Source of the DNA: Akkermansia muciniphila
Lineage (GTDB): Bacteria; Verrucomicrobiota; Verrucomicrobiia; Limisphaerales; UBA9464
NCBI GenBank assembly: GCA_945861565.1
Contig: CAMAUY010000006.1
Location: 22,211-86,210 of the forward strand
DNA: 64,000 nucleotides
Reading direction: 5' to 3'
Positions within the stretch are counted from its first letter, which is position 1. The number at the start of each line of letters is the position of its first letter. Below, piece after piece: positions 1 to 10,504 of the stretch. The position numbers were made by a program, and so were the translations under genes. The notes under the pieces are model-generated. The model did not search any database. It saw nothing but the letters and a program-made list of their open reading frames with translations, and was not told the origin of the DNA.

Positions 1-1
1 C

Positions 2-556
2 GAATTTCTCACCGCCGTGGCCGCCGGCCGCCTCGGCCGCTTAGAAGAGCTTAACCGGCGGTTCTCGGCAGCTGAATCGATTGCCCGTACGAACCAGCCT
101 CAGATCCTCGATCACCGGTTTTATTTCCAATGGGGCGCGGCCGGGGAACGGCTGGGAGATCGTGCCAATGCGGTGGAACATCTCCAGAAATCCCTCGAAC
201 TCAATCCCGATTTCGCCGAAGGACTCAACCACCTTGGGTACCTGTGGGCGGAGAGAAAGGAGAACTTGGATAGGGCTCATGCAATGATCCGAAGGGCGGT
301 CGAGCTTGAACCGGAGAACGAGGCGTATCTTGATAGCCTAGCCTGGGTTTTATTTCAGTTGAATCGGCCCGCGGATGCGCTTCCGTGGATGGAAAAGGCC
401 ATCAAGCTGGCTCCAAAACCCGATCCTACATTGTTCGATCACCACGGCGACATCCTGGCGGTCCTCGGACGGATGCCGGAAGCCCAGGCCGCTTGGAGGA
501 AATCCCTTGCCGTCGTCGACGATCCCGAAGTGCGGCGGAAACTGGATGGTCCGTGA
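2..556 (+). CDS. TPR-repeat protein, C-terminal part (gene runs off the window start)
   Basis: Reading frame is open to the window edge; TPR-like motifs (AVEHLQKSLELNPDFAEGLNHLGYLWAE, AYLDSLAWVLFQLNRPADALPWMEKAIKLAP). Confidence 0.8.
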   Translation, partial: EFLTAVAAGRLGRLEELNRRFSAAESIARTNQPQILDHRFYFQWGAAGERLGDRANAVEHLQKSLELNPDFAEGLNHLGYLWAERKENLDRAHAMIRRAVELEPENEAYLDSLAWVLFQLNRPADALPWMEKAIKLAPKPDPTLFDHHGDILAVLGRMPEAQAAWRKSLAVVDDPEVRRKLDGP

Positions 557-562
557 GCCGCA

Positions 563-946
563 ATGAGCCGACAATTCAAGAGACACTACACGGTGGTCGA
601 GGCCCGGGCGCTGTTGCCTTCGGTGCGCGTTTGGCTTCGGGATCTGCGTCTCATCCGGCAGGAAATTGACGGGATGGACGAACGGTTCCGCGAACAGCTT
701 TATGAGGGGGCTGATCTCGGTGGGCGGATGGTGAATGAATGGGTTCGACGCATGCTTCGGCTTCGCGAGCTCCTTGCCGAATTCACCCGCCGCGATATTC
801 AGATCAAGGATTTCGACCGTGGGCTTATTGACTTCCCATCCCTCCGGGGCGATCGAGAAGTCTTTCTCTGCTGGGAAGAGGATGACGATGATATCGAATT
901 CTGGCACGATCTCGACACCGGCTATGCGGGGCGCGAGAAACTCTGA
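563..946 (+). CDS. DUF2203 family protein
   Basis: N-terminal RHYTVVEARALLPSVR and C-terminal FLCWEEDDDDIEFWHDLDTGYAGREKL pattern recognised as DUF2203. Confidence 0.75.
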   Translation: MSRQFKRHYTVVEARALLPSVRVWLRDLRLIRQEIDGMDERFREQLYEGADLGGRMVNEWVRRMLRLRELLAEFTRRDIQIKDFDRGLIDFPSLRGDREVFLCWEEDDDDIEFWHDLDTGYAGREKL

Positions 947-987
947 CTTTCATTTCTCCACCCGGCCGTTCTCGGAGGTTTTTTCAC

Positions 988-2091
988 ATGACGGTTCCAT
1001 TCCTGAATCCGGGAGCGCAGTTCGCAGGGCTTCGCGATGCTCTCCTGGCGGCTCTCGAGAGTTCTCTGGCCCGGGGGCACTTCATTTTGGGGCCCAACGT
1101 CACCGCGTTTGAGGCAGAGGCCGCCGCGTATCTGGGCGTTCGATACGCCGTCGGGGTCAATTCTGGCTCCGACGCCCTCACGCTCGCCCTCAAGGCCCTG
1201 GGGATCGGCCCGGGAGATGAGGTGGTTACCTCCCCGTTCACCTATATTGCCCCCGCTGAAGCGATCCATCAGGTGGGTGCGCAGATAGTCTTTGCCGATA
1301 TCGATCCGAAGACGTTCTGCCTGGATCCGCTGGATGTGGCGCGCCGGATTTCAATTCGCACCCGTGCCGTGATCCCGGTGCATCTCTTCGGCCAGGCCGC
1401 GGATCTTGACGCCCTCGCCGGCGCGATCGGAGACCGCGACATTGCCGTGGTCGAAGATTGCGCCCAATCCATCGGAGCGGAACGAAACGGTCGCCGGGTC
1501 GGTGGATCAGGCCGGGTCGGTTGCTTCAGCTTCTACCCCACCAAAAACCTGGGTGCGGCCGGGGACGGCGGATTGTGCGTCACGGATGACGAAGGCACGG
1601 CAAAAACACTTCGCATGCTCCGGATTCACGGAATTGAAAAGCGCTACCACCACAAATTGCACGGATTCAATTCCCGTCTGGACGACATTCAGGCGGCCAT
1701 TCTTAGGGTAAAGCTTCCGTATCTCGATGCCTGGAATGCTCGCCGCCAGGAAATCGCCAAGCAGTACACAACCGGGTTGGCGGACCTGCCCTTGCAAGTG
1801 CCCGTGACCGGCCGGGCAAATACGCACATCTACCACGTGTACGCCGTCCTGACCGATCGTCGCGATGCGTTGCAAACTCATCTGGCCGCAAATGGGGTTC
1901 CCACGCTGATCTACTATCCGCTGCCGCTGCATCTCCAAGAGGTGTACGCCGATCAGGGTTGGAAGGCAGGGGATTTTCCGGTGGCGGAGGCGACGTCTGC
2001 GCGAATCCTGCCGCTACCCATGTATCCGGAACTATCCGATGAACAGGTGGATTGGGTGATCGCGAAGATGCGCGAATTCTTCGTCAGCTAA
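988..2091 (+). CDS. DegT/DnrJ/EryC1/StrS family PLP-dependent aminotransferase
   Basis: GVNSGSDALTLALKALGIGPGDEVVTSPFTYIAPAEAI, VEDCAQSIGAERNGRRVG, FSFYPTKNLGAAGDGG (PLP lysine motif). Confidence 0.92.
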   Translation: MTVPFLNPGAQFAGLRDALLAALESSLARGHFILGPNVTAFEAEAAAYLGVRYAVGVNSGSDALTLALKALGIGPGDEVVTSPFTYIAPAEAIHQVGAQIVFADIDPKTFCLDPLDVARRISIRTRAVIPVHLFGQAADLDALAGAIGDRDIAVVEDCAQSIGAERNGRRVGGSGRVGCFSFYPTKNLGAAGDGGLCVTDDEGTAKTLRMLRIHGIEKRYHHKLHGFNSRLDDIQAAILRVKLPYLDAWNARRQEIAKQYTTGLADLPLQVPVTGRANTHIYHVYAVLTDRRDALQTHLAANGVPTLIYYPLPLHLQEVYADQGWKAGDFPVAEATSARILPLPMYPELSDEQVDWVIAKMREFFVS

Positions 2092-2144
2092 CGCTCCAAC
2101 TCCGCTCGTCGCACTACGGCGCGCGCCATCGCTTCATTGGTTTC

Positions 2145-4925
2145 ATGGATCCCTCGCTCGTACTCACTCCTCACGGACGCCTTTTCGTACCCCAAATCAC
2201 CGATTCTTCCGAGGCGGTGCGGATGGAGTCGCCTTCGGCCACGCGGCAGTGGCAGTGGGCCGAAGCGTTTGCGGAGTCCTCGGCGGCGGGGTTGCTCGCG
2301 TTGGCGGGACAATCGATGGGCGATTTCGCGCATTTGCCAGCCGCTCTCTTTTGGCGCGAGTTCGCAAATCGTTATCTAGAAATGCTCGCCCACTCGCCCG
2401 ACGTTCCGGACGGCGAGATTCCACCGCCGCTGCCTGCACCGCGCGAGGTGTTTCCCGAATGGGTTTTGCGTTTTCCGGCCATGCCAGGCGCTGAATACGC
2501 TTCCCTGGAAATTTTTGTGCGATTGTGGGATGAATTGGGTCGACACATTGTTGGGCAGATTCCCGCGGGCCAGAGTCAAAGGAAATGGCTCCAGACGCAT
2601 TTTCCTGCCCTCTCCTTGCTCGGGAAGGTCACGTTTCATTTGGCGGAGAACAAACGCACGCCAGCCACCCCGTTTGCGTTCATGGCGACTTATACGCATC
2701 GGCTTTCCGCCCAGGAAAAACCGGTTCACCTGCCGCTGGCACGAGCGCTTCAGGAGTTCGCCGGTGCCCAAAACCAGGCGGCCTTACGATCGCTGCTCGA
2801 GCCGGTCCAACGGGCCAGCGAAAAGAGCAAATGGGTGCGTGAGTTGCTCGATTCCCGGCGGGTCTTTCAACCGCAGGCCTGGACGCCTACCGATGCCTAT
2901 GAATTCTTGCGCGAAGTCAGTGTGATTGAGCAGTCCGGCATCACGACCCGAATACCGGACTGGTGGAAGGGCGGTCGCGGTCCCCGTCCAACGGTTAAAG
3001 TCAGAGTTGGCGGCAATCCCGATTCGGTGCTCGGGCTTGATACGATGCTGGATTTTGCCGTTGAAAAATCGCTTGGCAATGAATCGCTTTCCGAAGAGGA
3101 GTGGCGGCAGTTAATGGCTGCGGGGACTGGACTTGTGCAGCTCCGCGGTCAATGGGTCGAAGCAAATTCAGAGAAACTTCAGGCAGTTCTGGATCACTGG
3201 AAATCCGTGCAACGCCAGGTGGGCGGGGACGGAGTTTCGTTCCTCGACGGCATGCGTCTTATCTCGGGCTTGCCGACCGGTGATCGCCTGAGTGACGCCA
3301 CCAGCGACGGGGTGGCGGACACCGCGGATTGGTCCGAGGTCACTGCTGGCGGTTGGCTCCAGGAAACCCTCGAACGATTGCGTCAACTGAACGGTCCACC
3401 CGGATTAGCAACCGTCTGGGACCACCAGCGGGATGGTCAATTGCAGGCCATACTGCGCCCATATCAAGTGACCGGCACGGAGTGGCTCTGGTTCCTTCAG
3501 AATATTGGACTCGGGGCGTGTCTGGCGGATGACATGGGGTTGGGCAAGACGATTCAAGTGATCGCGCTCCTGCTCCGATTGAAGCACGGACCCCGCCTGG
3601 CAGGACGCGGCTCCAAGTCCACCACGGCGCCGTCTTTGCTCATCGTTCCTGCCTCATTGCTGGGTAATTGGAAGAACGAGCTTTCACGGTTTGGCCCTTC
3701 GTTGCGCGTCGGCTTTGCCCATCCGGCGGAAACACCCACTGAACGTTGGAGTTCGGATGCGGCCGCGGGGGAGTTTCTCCGTGAGCAGGATCTCGTGGTG
3801 ACGACCTATGGCCAGACGCTCCGGCTGTCGTGGTTGAAGGACTACACATGGAACCTCCTGGTGATCGATGAGGCCCAGGCGATCAAGAACCCGGGTGCCC
3901 GCCAAACCCGCGCACTCAAAGCACTCCGGTCACGCGCGCGGATCGCCCTCTCCGGAACGCCCGTGGAAAATCGCCTCAGTGACCTCTGGTCGCTCTACGA
4001 TTTTCTCAATCCGGGCCTGCTTGGAAATGGGACGGATTTTTCGCGTTTTGTCAAAAAGATCCAACAAACGGACTCGCCCGATTTTAGTCCCCTGCGACGT
4101 CTGGTACGCCCTTATCTGTTGCGACGATTGAAGACGGACCGCTCGGTGATCGCAGATTTACCGGACAAGACCGAGGTGACGACCTGGTGTTCCCTGACAA
4201 AGCCGCAGGCGGTTCTTTATCAGAAAAGCGTGGAAGAACTGGAGGAAAGACTCGAGGAATCCGTGGATGGCATCCAACGGCGGGGCCTCGTGCTGTCGTT
4301 CCTGATGCGGTTCAAACAGATTTGCAATCATCCCACGCAATGGACGGGGCTGGGAGGTTATCCCGCGGGCGAAAGCGGCAAGTTCCAGCGGATTTCAGAA
4401 CTGGTTGAAGAAATGGCGTCCCGACAAGAAAAGGTTCTCATTTTCACCCAGTTTCGCGAACTGACCCTACCGCTTGCGGCGCACCTCGGTCCGATCTTTG
4501 GACGGACCGGCCTCACCCTGGACGGCACCACGCCGATCAAACAGCGGCAGCAACGAGTCGCCGATTTTCAGCGTGAGGAGGGGCCTCCGTTCTTCGTTCT
4601 TTCCCTGAAAGCGGGTGGCACAGGACTCAACCTGACGGCTGCCAACCATGTCATTCATTTCGATCGATGGTGGAATCCAGCGGTCGAGAACCAGGCGACG
4701 GATCGTGCGTTTCGGATCGGCCAGAGGAAGAACGTACTGGTTCACAAGTTTGTCTGCCGCGGGACCATTGAGGAGCGCATTGACCAGCTACTTCTGGAGA
4801 AAAAAAGACTAGCGGACTCGGTGCTGGGAAGTGAGGGTGGTGCCGAGAAACTTCTCACTGAAATGTCCAACGATCAATTGCTTAGGTTCGTCTCGCTCGA
4901 CCTGAATTCCGCGGGGCACGATTAG
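2145..4925 (+). CDS. SNF2-family DEAD/DEAH helicase (Swi2/Snf2-like)
   Basis: LADDMGLGKTIQVIALLL (Walker A), LVIDEAQAIKNPGARQTRALKAL (DEAQ), GGTGLNLTAANHVIHFDRWWNPAVENQATDRAFRIGQ (motifs V/VI). Start set at ATG 2145 (MDPSLVLTPHGRLFV) to avoid overlap with the previous gene. Confidence 0.95.
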   Translation: MDPSLVLTPHGRLFVPQITDSSEAVRMESPSATRQWQWAEAFAESSAAGLLALAGQSMGDFAHLPAALFWREFANRYLEMLAHSPDVPDGEIPPPLPAPREVFPEWVLRFPAMPGAEYASLEIFVRLWDELGRHIVGQIPAGQSQRKWLQTHFPALSLLGKVTFHLAENKRTPATPFAFMATYTHRLSAQEKPVHLPLARALQEFAGAQNQAALRSLLEPVQRASEKSKWVRELLDSRRVFQPQAWTPTDAYEFLREVSVIEQSGITTRIPDWWKGGRGPRPTVKVRVGGNPDSVLGLDTMLDFAVEKSLGNESLSEEEWRQLMAAGTGLVQLRGQWVEANSEKLQAVLDHWKSVQRQVGGDGVSFLDGMRLISGLPTGDRLSDATSDGVADTADWSEVTAGGWLQETLERLRQLNGPPGLATVWDHQRDGQLQAILRPYQVTGTEWLWFLQNIGLGACLADDMGLGKTIQVIALLLRLKHGPRLAGRGSKSTTAPSLLIVPASLLGNWKNELSRFGPSLRVGFAHPAETPTERWSSDAAAGEFLREQDLVVTTYGQTLRLSWLKDYTWNLLVIDEAQAIKNPGARQTRALKALRSRARIALSGTPVENRLSDLWSLYDFLNPGLLGNGTDFSRFVKKIQQTDSPDFSPLRRLVRPYLLRRLKTDRSVIADLPDKTEVTTWCSLTKPQAVLYQKSVEELEERLEESVDGIQRRGLVLSFLMRFKQICNHPTQWTGLGGYPAGESGKFQRISELVEEMASRQEKVLIFTQFRELTLPLAAHLGPIFGRTGLTLDGTTPIKQRQQRVADFQREEGPPFFVLSLKAGGTGLNLTAANHVIHFDRWWNPAVENQATDRAFRIGQRKNVLVHKFVCRGTIEERIDQLLLEKKRLADSVLGSEGGAEKLLTEMSNDQLLRFVSLDLNSAGHD

Positions 4926-4974
4926 TGTTTATTCGCCTTCTCGAGATTCGCGCCCTAAACCTTCCGCAACTTCG

Positions 4975-5874
4975 ATGTCCTGGCACCAATTTCGCCCCTA
5001 CGTTTCCGTCGCCCAACGGCGGCAGCAAGCCGCAATGACCGCCAAGAAAATGGCGAAGCAAGGGCAGGCATTATCGCCGGTGCAACCGGAGGGGCGGGCG
5101 ATAGCAACAACTTTTTGGGGCCTGGCTTGGTGCACCAACCTGGAATCCTATAGCGACTATTCGAACCGACTTCCGAGAGGGCGCACGTACCTCCGTAACG
5201 GGTCGGTTATTGACCTCCAAATTGCGCCCGCTCTTATCACGGGCTTGGTACAGGGCTCATCTCTGTACAAGATCCGGATCCAGATTGAATCGCTCCCCGG
5301 CTCCCGTTGGAAATCATTCTGTGCCGACAGTGCGGGTAAAGTTACGAGCCTGCTCGATTTGCTCCAGGGTCGCCTTTCGAAAGGTGTCCTCGAAGCGATC
5401 GCCCGTCCGGCCGATGGATTATTTCCCACTTCGAAGCAGATCAAGATGTCCTGCTCCTGCCCGGATTCGGCGGGATTGTGCAAGCATCTTGCCGCGGTGC
5501 TGTATGGAGTCGGCACGCGCCTCGATGAAAAGCCGGAACTTTTCTTTACGCTCCGTTCCGTTGACATGAAGGATTTGATCAGTGCCGCCACGGCGTCGGC
5601 AACTCAATCGAGCGCGATTCAACGCGGAAATCGTTCGTTGGAAGGAGAAGATCTCAGTGCCTTGTTTGGCGTGGACGTCGAGTCCTCCGCTGTCGATGTG
5701 CCTGCGCGGAAGTCGGACCCGAAGCTCCGCAAAAAGCCGAAGAGACCAGTGAAGTCCCTCAAAGCGGCTGCGGCCGAACCTATGCCCGTGCCCATTGTTC
5801 CGGTTAAGAAGGCATCAGCCCCGCGGAAGTTCCGGGCCACTGCCTCGGCGGCAAAAAAGAGGTCTTCGAAATAA
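4975..5874 (+). CDS. SWIM zinc finger protein, partner of the SNF2 helicase
   Basis: SWIM motif CSCPDSAGLCKHLAAVLYG; FWGLAWCTNLESYSDYSNRLPRGRTYLRNGSV N-terminus; lies directly after an SNF2 helicase. Confidence 0.9.
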   Translation: MSWHQFRPYVSVAQRRQQAAMTAKKMAKQGQALSPVQPEGRAIATTFWGLAWCTNLESYSDYSNRLPRGRTYLRNGSVIDLQIAPALITGLVQGSSLYKIRIQIESLPGSRWKSFCADSAGKVTSLLDLLQGRLSKGVLEAIARPADGLFPTSKQIKMSCSCPDSAGLCKHLAAVLYGVGTRLDEKPELFFTLRSVDMKDLISAATASATQSSAIQRGNRSLEGEDLSALFGVDVESSAVDVPARKSDPKLRKKPKRPVKSLKAAAAEPMPVPIVPVKKASAPRKFRATASAAKKRSSK

Positions 5875-6038
5875 TCCCGCTTTCTTCGAGAGTCTAGATT
5901 CAATCAGTCAACCATCCATCCAGCGCAGTGTTCGAACATTCTGAGGCCCTGCGTCTGAAGGCTCGCAGCTTTCAGCTGGGCTGTGAGTCATTTTACGGTC
6001 AATTAAGAATTGGAGACAGGTCATTGCCTGGAAGGAAC

Positions 6039-7754
6039 TCACACCGTCGGTTTCGCTCGATTGGCGGTCTCGAGGATGGCATCAAGTACTTGGGACACTT
6101 CGGAGGCGATTTCTTTGACCGGGATGACGTCCGCGAGGCCGTGATAGTCGCGTTTGAAAGTTCTCTGCGGTGTGCCCAGCCGCTCATAAAACAGTTTGAA
6201 CAGGGGATCAAGAAAGTCATCCGTCACTTTAATATCTGGCCCCCAGGGATCGGGTTTGTTGGTGAGGCGCAACGCGTTAACTAGTTCGCCGACGCACGTC
6301 TCGAGGATGGCGAGGCGGTTCTTACGTTCGGCTTGCTCGATCAAGTCGTCGCTGCGGAGTCCGATCTGGATGAACGCACGCAAACTAGCCGGTGTGACGA
6401 GATAGTTTTCGATTTCACGCCGCGACCACATACGCTCGATCAGTTGCGAACCCGTTTGCAGTTCCTTTTCCAGCCGGTCGAAGAGCGCCAAGCCGACGAG
6501 GTCGGGTTTAGCTTCGCGCAACCCCAGATAATGTTGGCGGGCTTCCTGGGGCTGATTTGAGCCAAGGTGAATCACGGGAACCGAGTCGTGAAGAAGGGAG
6601 GCTGCGGGGTGTTGGGTGCGCGCGGCGAGACTACGAAGGATGACAAGATCGGTCGAGCCTTCCAGGTAGAGCATCCAACCTTTTTGTTCGGCAAGGTAGT
6701 AATCCGCCATGCGGATGCTTTCGAGAGCCTTTTTCACCTGGCTACGGGAGCGGGCGTCGACGCGGTGAGGCTTCCCCACAAACGCAATGACCACGTCGCG
6801 TTCCGCTGCTTCCTGAAGGACGATTTCAGAATGGCTGGCAGCGATGATCTGCGAGCGCTGCTGGGCGGCGATGTCTGTTAGCAGATTGTAAACATCGCGC
6901 TGGCGGAGGATTTCAAGATGGGCGTCTGGTTCATCGAGCAGGAGGATTGCGCCCGGATTGGCGAGCATGTAGCTGAGCAGCAGAAGAACTTGTTGGCATC
7001 CCCGACCGGACGACGACAAGTCGAGCTCGACACCCGAATTCTCGCGATAGCCCAGGGAAAGTTCGGCGCGCTCCTTGATATAGGTGGGTTCGAGCAGCGT
7101 GATGTGGAACAGGGTGCGGATATGCTCGACGAGAGCCTGCCACGCGCTCTTGTCCTCGCGGGAGGACAGTTGCCAGCAAAGGTTGCGGAGCACCTCGGCC
7201 GTTCTGCCTTCACCGATAAGGACGCTGATTTCGCCGCCCTCCTTTCGGTGTTCGCGCTCGGCGAGGCCCGACATGGGCGGGAGAAAAACGATGGGGTGAC
7301 GTCGAGCTCCCTCCGGAACTTTTCCGTCGGCCGTATCTTTCAACCGGCAGTAGAAGGATTCCTCGTTGGCGTAGTAAAATTCCATCGAGCAAATCCATGG
7401 CTTATCCTCGTGCACACCCTCCGCCGTCAGTGTGATGTAAACCTTTTCGGTTCTTTGCTTGCCTTCATCGGACTTGGTGTCCTGCGTGTGAAGGTCGTTC
7501 CAAAGCAGCCGCGCGCTGGGGATGGGAATGGGATACAAATCCCGGCGGTTGATGGTGACGCCTTTGCGTTCGCTGGCGGCACTGTCATCGCGCTTTTCGG
7601 TCCAACGCCGCCAGCCGACATCCCATAGCGTCATCGCCTGCAGCGCGGAAGTCTTGCCGGAGTTGTTGGGCCCTACGAGAACCACGGCGTTGCCGAGTTC
7701 CAGCGTCGCGTATTCGAGTCGCTTGAAATTGGAGATGGTAAAGCGAGTGATCAT
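6039..7754 (-). CDS. OLD-family AAA ATPase with TOPRIM-like C-terminus
   Basis: N-terminal ITRFTISNFKRLEYATLELGNAVVLVGPNNSGKTSALQA (Walker A), LLLLSYMLANPGAILLLDEPDAHLE (Walker B), IIAASHSEIVL, then YLEGSTDLVILRSLA and RREIENYLVTPASL as in OLD-type nucleases. Confidence 0.8.
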   Translation of the reverse strand: MITRFTISNFKRLEYATLELGNAVVLVGPNNSGKTSALQAMTLWDVGWRRWTEKRDDSAASERKGVTINRRDLYPIPIPSARLLWNDLHTQDTKSDEGKQRTEKVYITLTAEGVHEDKPWICSMEFYYANEESFYCRLKDTADGKVPEGARRHPIVFLPPMSGLAEREHRKEGGEISVLIGEGRTAEVLRNLCWQLSSREDKSAWQALVEHIRTLFHITLLEPTYIKERAELSLGYRENSGVELDLSSSGRGCQQVLLLLSYMLANPGAILLLDEPDAHLEILRQRDVYNLLTDIAAQQRSQIIAASHSEIVLQEAAERDVVIAFVGKPHRVDARSRSQVKKALESIRMADYYLAEQKGWMLYLEGSTDLVILRSLAARTQHPAASLLHDSVPVIHLGSNQPQEARQHYLGLREAKPDLVGLALFDRLEKELQTGSQLIERMWSRREIENYLVTPASLRAFIQIGLRSDDLIEQAERKNRLAILETCVGELVNALRLTNKPDPWGPDIKVTDDFLDPLFKLFYERLGTPQRTFKRDYHGLADVIPVKEIASEVSQVLDAILETANRAKPTV

Positions 7755-7857
7755 TAGCGGTATTCTATAAGCGACATGGTGTTACAGACGGTGCAATCCA
7801 AGGCATTCAGAGCCATGGTGAATTAAAGTGCAACCGTCGGCGAGCCGGTTTTCAGGC

Positions 7858-8997
7858 TCAATCGTTTCGTAGCCACGCCTTGGTCCCGGCTTGAGATCGA
7901 CGTTTATTGACCCGGTACGTGTGCTCCTTGCGTCCTTCGGATGTGGCGGCGAGCTCGCTTTGGAGTTTGAGAAAACTCGCATACCGTTCACTCGCCAATT
8001 GGCCGGCGTCCACGGCGGCCTTCACGGCACAGCCCGGTTCTTTGTTGTGCGTGCAATCTCGAAATCGACAACCTGCACCGAATGCCATTAGATCCGGGAA
8101 TGTCTCGCCGAGACCCCCGCCTCCGACCCACATGTGAAACTCCCGCATCCCGGGCGTGTCAATCACAAGACCGCCACAGGGAAGGGCAATGAGCTCCCGC
8201 CAGGTGGTCGCGTGGCGCCCCTTCGAGTCGCTGTCACGAACTTCCAGTGTCGGTTGGGTTGCCTCGCCCAGGAGTCGGTTGATCAGACTCGATTTGCCAA
8301 CCCCCGATGTGCCGATGAATACGACCGTCGAGCCAGGGGTGATGAATTCCCGCAGTTGACCAATGCCCTTCCGCGTCTTGGCGCTGACCAAAATGACGGG
8401 GATGTCGCCCGTCGCCTTCCGGATCTCGGCGACCCGCTCATCGACCTCGTCACACAAGTCTGCCTTATTGAGGAGTACCACGGGGCGCCCACCCCCTTCG
8501 TGGACCATGACAAGAAACCGCTCGAGTCGACGCAGGTTGAAGGTCGCGTCTAATGCCTGGACGACGAATACCGTGTCGATGTTGGTTGCCAGCACTTGCT
8601 TCGCCATCTCCCGGCCGGTGACCTTGCGGGTCAAGGTTGTGCGACGGGGCAGGACGGCGCGTATGACGGCCTTCTCCTCGCCCGGTTGTCGGGCGATGGC
8701 GACCCAATCCCCCACTTTCGGGAGCGCGGAGTTTGTCCCACGGCGGTGATGGAGTTCACCCGCGATGACCGCCAGCAGGTCGCCCTGCTCTCCGACAACG
8801 GTATAGAAATGTTTGTCTTCCGTCACCACCCGAGCCGGCGTCAGTCCTTGGGCGTGAAAGGGCGTAAACGCATTCGCGAAGAAGGGGTTCCATCCGAGAG
8901 AGGCAAGTTCCATGCGGGCGGTTGGGTCATCCGGCAGGGGGGCCGCAAGGGAGACGCCGGAAGCGGTGAACGTTCCCGGGGCATCGATGGCCGGCAT
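7858..8997 (-). CDS. rsgA: Ribosome small subunit-dependent GTPase A
   Basis: Circularly permuted GTPase: VLLNKADLCDE (G4), GTSGVGKSSLINRLLG (G1), HATTWRELIALPCGGLVIDTPGMREF (G3), zinc-binding CRFRDCTHNKEPGCAV. Confidence 0.95.
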   Translation of the reverse strand: MPAIDAPGTFTASGVSLAAPLPDDPTARMELASLGWNPFFANAFTPFHAQGLTPARVVTEDKHFYTVVGEQGDLLAVIAGELHHRRGTNSALPKVGDWVAIARQPGEEKAVIRAVLPRRTTLTRKVTGREMAKQVLATNIDTVFVVQALDATFNLRRLERFLVMVHEGGGRPVVLLNKADLCDEVDERVAEIRKATGDIPVILVSAKTRKGIGQLREFITPGSTVVFIGTSGVGKSSLINRLLGEATQPTLEVRDSDSKGRHATTWRELIALPCGGLVIDTPGMREFHMWVGGGGLGETFPDLMAFGAGCRFRDCTHNKEPGCAVKAAVDAGQLASERYASFLKLQSELAATSEGRKEHTYRVNKRRSQAGTKAWLRND

Positions 8998-9257
8998 TCG
9001 TGTTGATCATGGCTCGGGCGGAGTAGGCTCGTTCATCGCATTTCGATGATCGCTGGTTTCTGCACGAGCCAAACCTTGTGGACCTCGGCTTTCTTCCGAT
9101 TCGAGCTCGTCGGATAGTTGGCCACTTTCATTTGGCCGTCGAGGTGTTTTGCGTTTTGGGACGTGGCGGCAAGGGGGAAGAAGTAAGGGCCCGTTGCCGT
9201 CCTGTCGATGCAGCATTTCTCTTTGCCACCGGCCCGGGACCTCACACACTTTCACTC

Positions 9258-10385
9258 ATGGCCCTGCATGTATTGATCTGTCCTGACAAATTCAAGGGGA
9301 CACTGTCGGCGCAGGCGGCGGCGGGCGCGATTGCCAACGGGTGGTGGTCCGCCCGACCTCAAGACGAAGTGGAGTGTATCCCGATGAGTGATGGGGGGGA
9401 TGGGTTTGGGGAAATATTGAGCCGGTTGATGGGGGCTCAAGAGCGGCTGGTTGCGACGGTGGATGCCGCAAACCGACCGCGAGAGGCCCGGTGGTGGTGG
9501 CAAGCCGAAACACGGACCGCTGTGATTGAGTCTGCGGAAGTCATTGGATTGGCGTTGCTCCCGGCGGGAAAGTTTCACCCCTTTGATTTGGATTCCCGGG
9601 GATTGGCCCCGGTGCTGAGGGCGGCGTGGGAGGAGGGTGCGGCGCAAGTCATCTTCGGGATCGGTGGCAGTGCAACCAACGACGGAGGCTTCGGCATGGC
9701 ACGTGGGTTGGGTTGGAGATTTTTGCGGGGCGACGGGCAAGCGATTGAACGTTGGATACGGTTGGATGAACTTGCGAATTGGCAACCGGCGAGTGACCTA
9801 CCCGCTGCAGCGGGCCTGACCGTGGCAGTCGATGTTGAGAATCCGCTGCTTGGATTGCAGGGTTGTACCCGGATTTTCGGACCCCAGAAGGGGATTCGAG
9901 GAGACCAGGCGCCGGTGGCAGAGGCATGCCTCGAGAAACTGGCCCGAATGGCCCGCGAGGATCTTGGAACCGATTTTGCGCGGGAGCCCGGCGCGGGAGC
10001 GGCGGGAGGATTGGGCTTTGGATTCCGCGTGTTTGCCGGCGCCCGGTTGGAGTCGGGTTTCGGGTTGTTTTCTAATTATGCAGGCCTCGCTCAGAAGATC
10101 GAGGCGGCGGATCTCGTGCTGACGGGTGAGGGAATGTTGGATCGCCAAACATGGATGGGGAAGGGGACCGGCCAACTGGCGCGACTGTGTCGCGAATTGG
10201 GTAAACGGTGTGTCGGCTTTGGAGGCATTGTGGAGGGAGCAACCTTGGAACCTGGCGGGGAACGGTTGTTTCATAGCCTGCATGGAATCGCTCCCGGTCT
10301 GACCAACCCCGGTCAGGCCAAGGCTGAGGCGGCGAAGTGGCTCGAAATCCTGGCACGCAAGGTCGCCGCGGAACACGATTGGTGA
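9258..10385 (+). CDS. Glycerate kinase (GlxK/GarK type I family)
   Basis: ICPDKFKGTLSAQAAAGAIANGW, SDGGDGFGEIL, IGGSATNDGGFGMARGLGWRF, GAAGGLGFG, LTGEGMLDRQTWMGKG. Start set at ATG 9258. Confidence 0.92.
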   Translation: MALHVLICPDKFKGTLSAQAAAGAIANGWWSARPQDEVECIPMSDGGDGFGEILSRLMGAQERLVATVDAANRPREARWWWQAETRTAVIESAEVIGLALLPAGKFHPFDLDSRGLAPVLRAAWEEGAAQVIFGIGGSATNDGGFGMARGLGWRFLRGDGQAIERWIRLDELANWQPASDLPAAAGLTVAVDVENPLLGLQGCTRIFGPQKGIRGDQAPVAEACLEKLARMAREDLGTDFAREPGAGAAGGLGFGFRVFAGARLESGFGLFSNYAGLAQKIEAADLVLTGEGMLDRQTWMGKGTGQLARLCRELGKRCVGFGGIVEGATLEPGGERLFHSLHGIAPGLTNPGQAKAEAAKWLEILARKVAAEHDW

Positions 10386-10504
10386 TGCCTCGGAGCTCGG
10401 AAGATTTTTTTATCAGAGACCCGTTCGATTTACCGCTTCCCGGGTTCTGCTTGAACTCATGCCCGATTTCTTCTTCAATGACTTGGGTTTAGAGGACTCG
10501 ACCG

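Noticed and set aside
6918-7628. 236-aa ORF on the plus strand
   Set aside because: Antisense to the OLD-family ATPase.
9033-9245. Possible 70-aa small protein upstream of rsgA (ends VHKVWLVQKPAIIEMR)
   Set aside because: Same strand as rsgA and near it, but no recognisable family and an overlapping alternative frame exists; insufficient support.
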